Assembly (NCBI GenBank): GCA_900552645.1 | Contig: USAN01000001.1 | Span: 558,001 to 622,000, forward strand | From: an uncultured Bacteroides sp. | GTDB lineage: Bacteria > Bacteroidota > Bacteroidia > Bacteroidales > Bacteroidaceae | Length of the DNA stretch: 64,000 nucleotides | Direction: 5' to 3' | Program-made: the position numbers and the translations under genes | Notes under the pieces: model-generated | Seen by the model: the letters and a program-made list of their open reading frames with translations, nothing else | Databases searched by the model: none | What the model was told of the DNA's origin: nothing | Part shown: in pieces, positions 62,901-64,000 of the stretch | How positions within the stretch are numbered: the stretch's first letter is position 1 | How the letters are laid out: each line of letters opens with the position of its first letter

Positions 62901-64000
62901 ATAATGCATTCTTCTTTCGCCATCTTTTATTTAATAACCAAAATAATACTATTATTATTACAATGCCTGTTATTACAACTCCCAGCATACCTGTAAGAAG
63001 TTCCGACTCTCGTTCTAGTGTTTTGTAGCGACTTTCAAGCTCTTTGTCCTGACGGGTATAGTCAAGAATATCTAGATAAATGTTTCGGTTATAGTCTGAT
63101 TGTGGTTTCATGCCCATAGCCGAGTAGGTTACGCTAAGTTGTTCGCGAAGGCGTGCTATCCATTCTGGTACAGTTTTTATATTTTTGTTGTTTATCCAAT
63201 TAAGTTCTATAGACAGAGTATCCATTGGTATGTAAGGACGCAGCAAATCGGCACTATCCTTGCAATTATAATATCTTTGGTGATGCTTATTTACATAATC
63301 TAGGGCAGTAGTAAGATATTCTAGTCCTTTTTCATTTTCCTGAAGTTCATTGTATAGGCCGGCCAGAGTTCTATATGATCCCGATATTTGATACCAATCA
63401 CCATATTTTTTAAATTGTTTTATGGCACCTTCGGCAAATCGTAACGTAAGGTCTTTCCATTCTAAATTCTCAGGATTTATCATTCGAATAAGTCCTGGTC
63501 TTCTTTCCATTATTATATCATAATTCTTCTTGTTCTTAAGTAGTTCTGCTATGCCCTGAGATGCATTGGCTTCGAAATATATGTATCCTTTCTCATTGCT
63601 TATACGAAGACACTCAAGCAAATAATTAAATTCTCCTATTACCATATCTTCATATGTAGGTGCCTGATACAGTCCTCCTGATCCTTTCATATAGTAGTAA
63701 TAAAGCAGTTGAGCTGTATCACCTATAAGAGTTTCGTCCATATTTATTTCATTTATAGACTTAAGTGCCATATCGTCTTGCTGTAAATAGTAGTAATATA
63801 TAGAAGAAGTTATTGAAAATTCGGAACGAGCATAGTTCAGCCTGTCGAACTCATGCTTTGTGGTTAATGATGATATATCGTCGTTTATTCTCTTGAAACG
63901 ATGTAGTGCACTATTTCGATAATCATAGAATTCCTTGTTCATAGCTGTACGCTGACATATCTTCATCATATTTATATCGGCTACCAGTGCTTCTAATTCA
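59935..64000 (-). CDS. Double-module sensor histidine kinase (5' end outside window)
   Basis: The frame stays open from the ATG at 63969 to the window edge, so the protein begins beyond 64000; 1354 residues are visible. Order: TPR-like sensor; TM helix (about 62930-63000); GAF-like domain; kinase module 1 with NTLTENARKYT, DNGPGIS and GNGFGL; a second TM with lipobox-like TLGC (about 61690-61735); a second small sensor; TM (about 61170-61235); a second GAF-like domain; kinase module 2 with STIKHETVYYP. Module 1 has Gly (codon 62431-62433) where module 2 has His (60589-60591). Module 2 lacks the DNGPG lid, reading DKREN. These look like the DUF5112/DUF5113 kinases of Bacteroides. Confidence 0.82.
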   Translation of the reverse strand, partial: ELEALVADINMMKICQRTAMNKEFYDYRNSALHRFKRINDDISSLTTKHEFDRLNYARSEFSITSSIYYYYLQQDDMALKSINEINMDETLIGDTAQLLYYYYMKGSGGLYQAPTYEDMVIGEFNYLLECLRISNEKGYIYFEANASQGIAELLKNKKNYDIIMERRPGLIRMINPENLEWKDLTLRFAEGAIKQFKKYGDWYQISGSYRTLAGLYNELQENEKGLEYLTTALDYVNKHHQRYYNCKDSADLLRPYIPMDTLSIELNWINNKNIKTVPEWIARLREQLSVTYSAMGMKPQSDYNRNIYLDILDYTRQDKELESRYKTLERESELLTGMLGVVITGIVIIIVLFWLLNKRWRKKNALYIEKLKKTIDISRKITASVTSKTTDIEEVTESIMQSVGNEICTLTGCSEFAIVIVDEEGNYTQKNALLKLPIIASDKKQIIGYVFLDSLRKIKKEDKVLINIILPYISWTLENGITFISLGEERMQFEKEQYVHQQHITENKRQNLVKKACLFIITGIMPYIDRIINEVNKLNINDNSLSREIKKEKLQYIDELVTRINDYNEIIALWIKMRQGALALNIENFKLNELFEVVAKGRKTFEMKQQLFSITNNDYIVKADKALTLFMINTLTENARKYTGKGGNVSLYAEDGGDYIEVSIKDNGPGISQEDINRILGEKIYDSGTIGIKENGHNEEFMKNKGNGFGLMNCKGIIEKYRKTNTLFRVCKFDIESNPGKGSRFYFRLPKGIIRIMMIALIFIPVTLGCSHGHDSVRKSNNTSDSINRYDSLLAIANDFSYKVYNSNVTGYYQDAITYADSAMKYLNLHYSKYESKKGPFLKVTGENTPTELKWLDKGFDTDYYTILDLRNESAVAFLALGEIENYNFNNNAYTALYKQISKDASLEQYCKKMQFSSNNKIVAIILCIVLFFILLIGYYILYSRHLLLYRFNLEQVLEINKKIFTSSFLHMHGSSEITRKLVNVMFDGMNELMPINLLGIGVYNEETKNMTYGFSPSDSKHDRMHDIMHKSFDSKKPIEEDKIKSLPLWIEISGEKHCVGVMAIEYNLNHNEDENLMLEIISGYVAIVVYNAVVIMEQKQRDIETAQDESRRAMHEENMLHVQNLVLDNCLSTIKHETVYYPNKIKQIVGKINIENPSDDTGMQFHTMQELVNYYKDVFSILTSCAARQLDEITFRRSKIATKDIADHAIKYFRYISKKTSLNVDLQVNCENLYITGDIIQLKFMIENLINNALYNTSDGNLKMKVYAEGDFVRFDFIDKRENKSQEELNLMFYPENSGMNCDENGKLKGSELLICKQIIRDHDEYTGRRGCRINATVLEDGGYDIWFTIPKK

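Overview
The window is AT-rich DNA from a Bacteroidales bacterium, most like Bacteroides/Phocaeicola. Supporting signs are a SusC/SusD glycan locus with an ECF sigma/anti-sigma pair, the rseC-rnfBCDGEA-galE block, the gadB/glsA pair, promoters of the Bacteroidetes type (TTG near -33, TAnnTTTG near -7), few Shine-Dalgarno sites, and several Bacteroidetes-restricted families (DUF4286, PepSY-like, DUF1735). It looks like ordinary chromosome with one clear scar of past integration beside a tRNA gene and one repeat-rich gene desert.

Layout. 1-6.8 kb: the 3' part of a transglutaminase-like protein, cutC, the glutaminase/glutamate decarboxylase acid-resistance pair and an EamA exporter. 6.9-14 kb: rseC, the complete Rnf complex, galE, then a candidate small RNA with its own promoter and terminator. 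14-16 kb: a Pit-type phosphate transporter with its PhoU-like partner. 16-22.5 kb: a complete seven-gene hdrCBA-flxDCBA operon, a predicted NADH-driven electron-bifurcating heterodisulfide reductase. 23-29.6 kb: housekeeping genes (ispE, dnaB, pheT, yebC, a TSCPD protein). 29.7-39.8 kb: a polysaccharide utilisation locus (divergent ECF sigma and FecR anti-sigma, SusC, SusD, GH18 endoglycosidase, two surface glycan-binding lipoproteins), probably for host N-glycans. 39.8-41.2 kb: a gene-free stretch with tandem terminators, inverted repeats and a large hairpin. 41.2-49.1 kb: an AddAB-like helicase-nuclease and an acyl-CoA synthetase. 49-57.8 kb: a GH20 hexosaminidase, DUF4286-ruvC-uxuA, a patatin with an outer-membrane barrel, and small unknowns. 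58-64 kb: tRNA-Arg(UCU) with an integrase relic beside it, then a membrane protein, a response regulator and a very large double-module sensor kinase running off the end.

How the parts fit. Rnf couples reduced ferredoxin and NAD+ to an ion gradient. The Hdr-Flx enzyme is expected to use NADH to reduce ferredoxin together with a disulfide. The two systems lie 3.5 kb apart and could exchange NADH and ferredoxin. The disulfide substrate is unknown, because no usual partner gene (dsrC, mvhAG, metF) is in the window. The GH18 locus and the GH20 enzyme could act in sequence on N-acetylglucosamine-containing glycans.

Most striking signals: (1) the double sensor kinase, where module 1 keeps the ATP-binding boxes but has Gly where module 2 has its phospho-acceptor His, and module 2 keeps the His but has lost the ATP-lid glycines; (2) the orphan Hdr-Flx operon; (3) the tRNA-Arg integrase scar; (4) the small RNA after galE. 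No database search was possible, so all family names come from recognised motifs.
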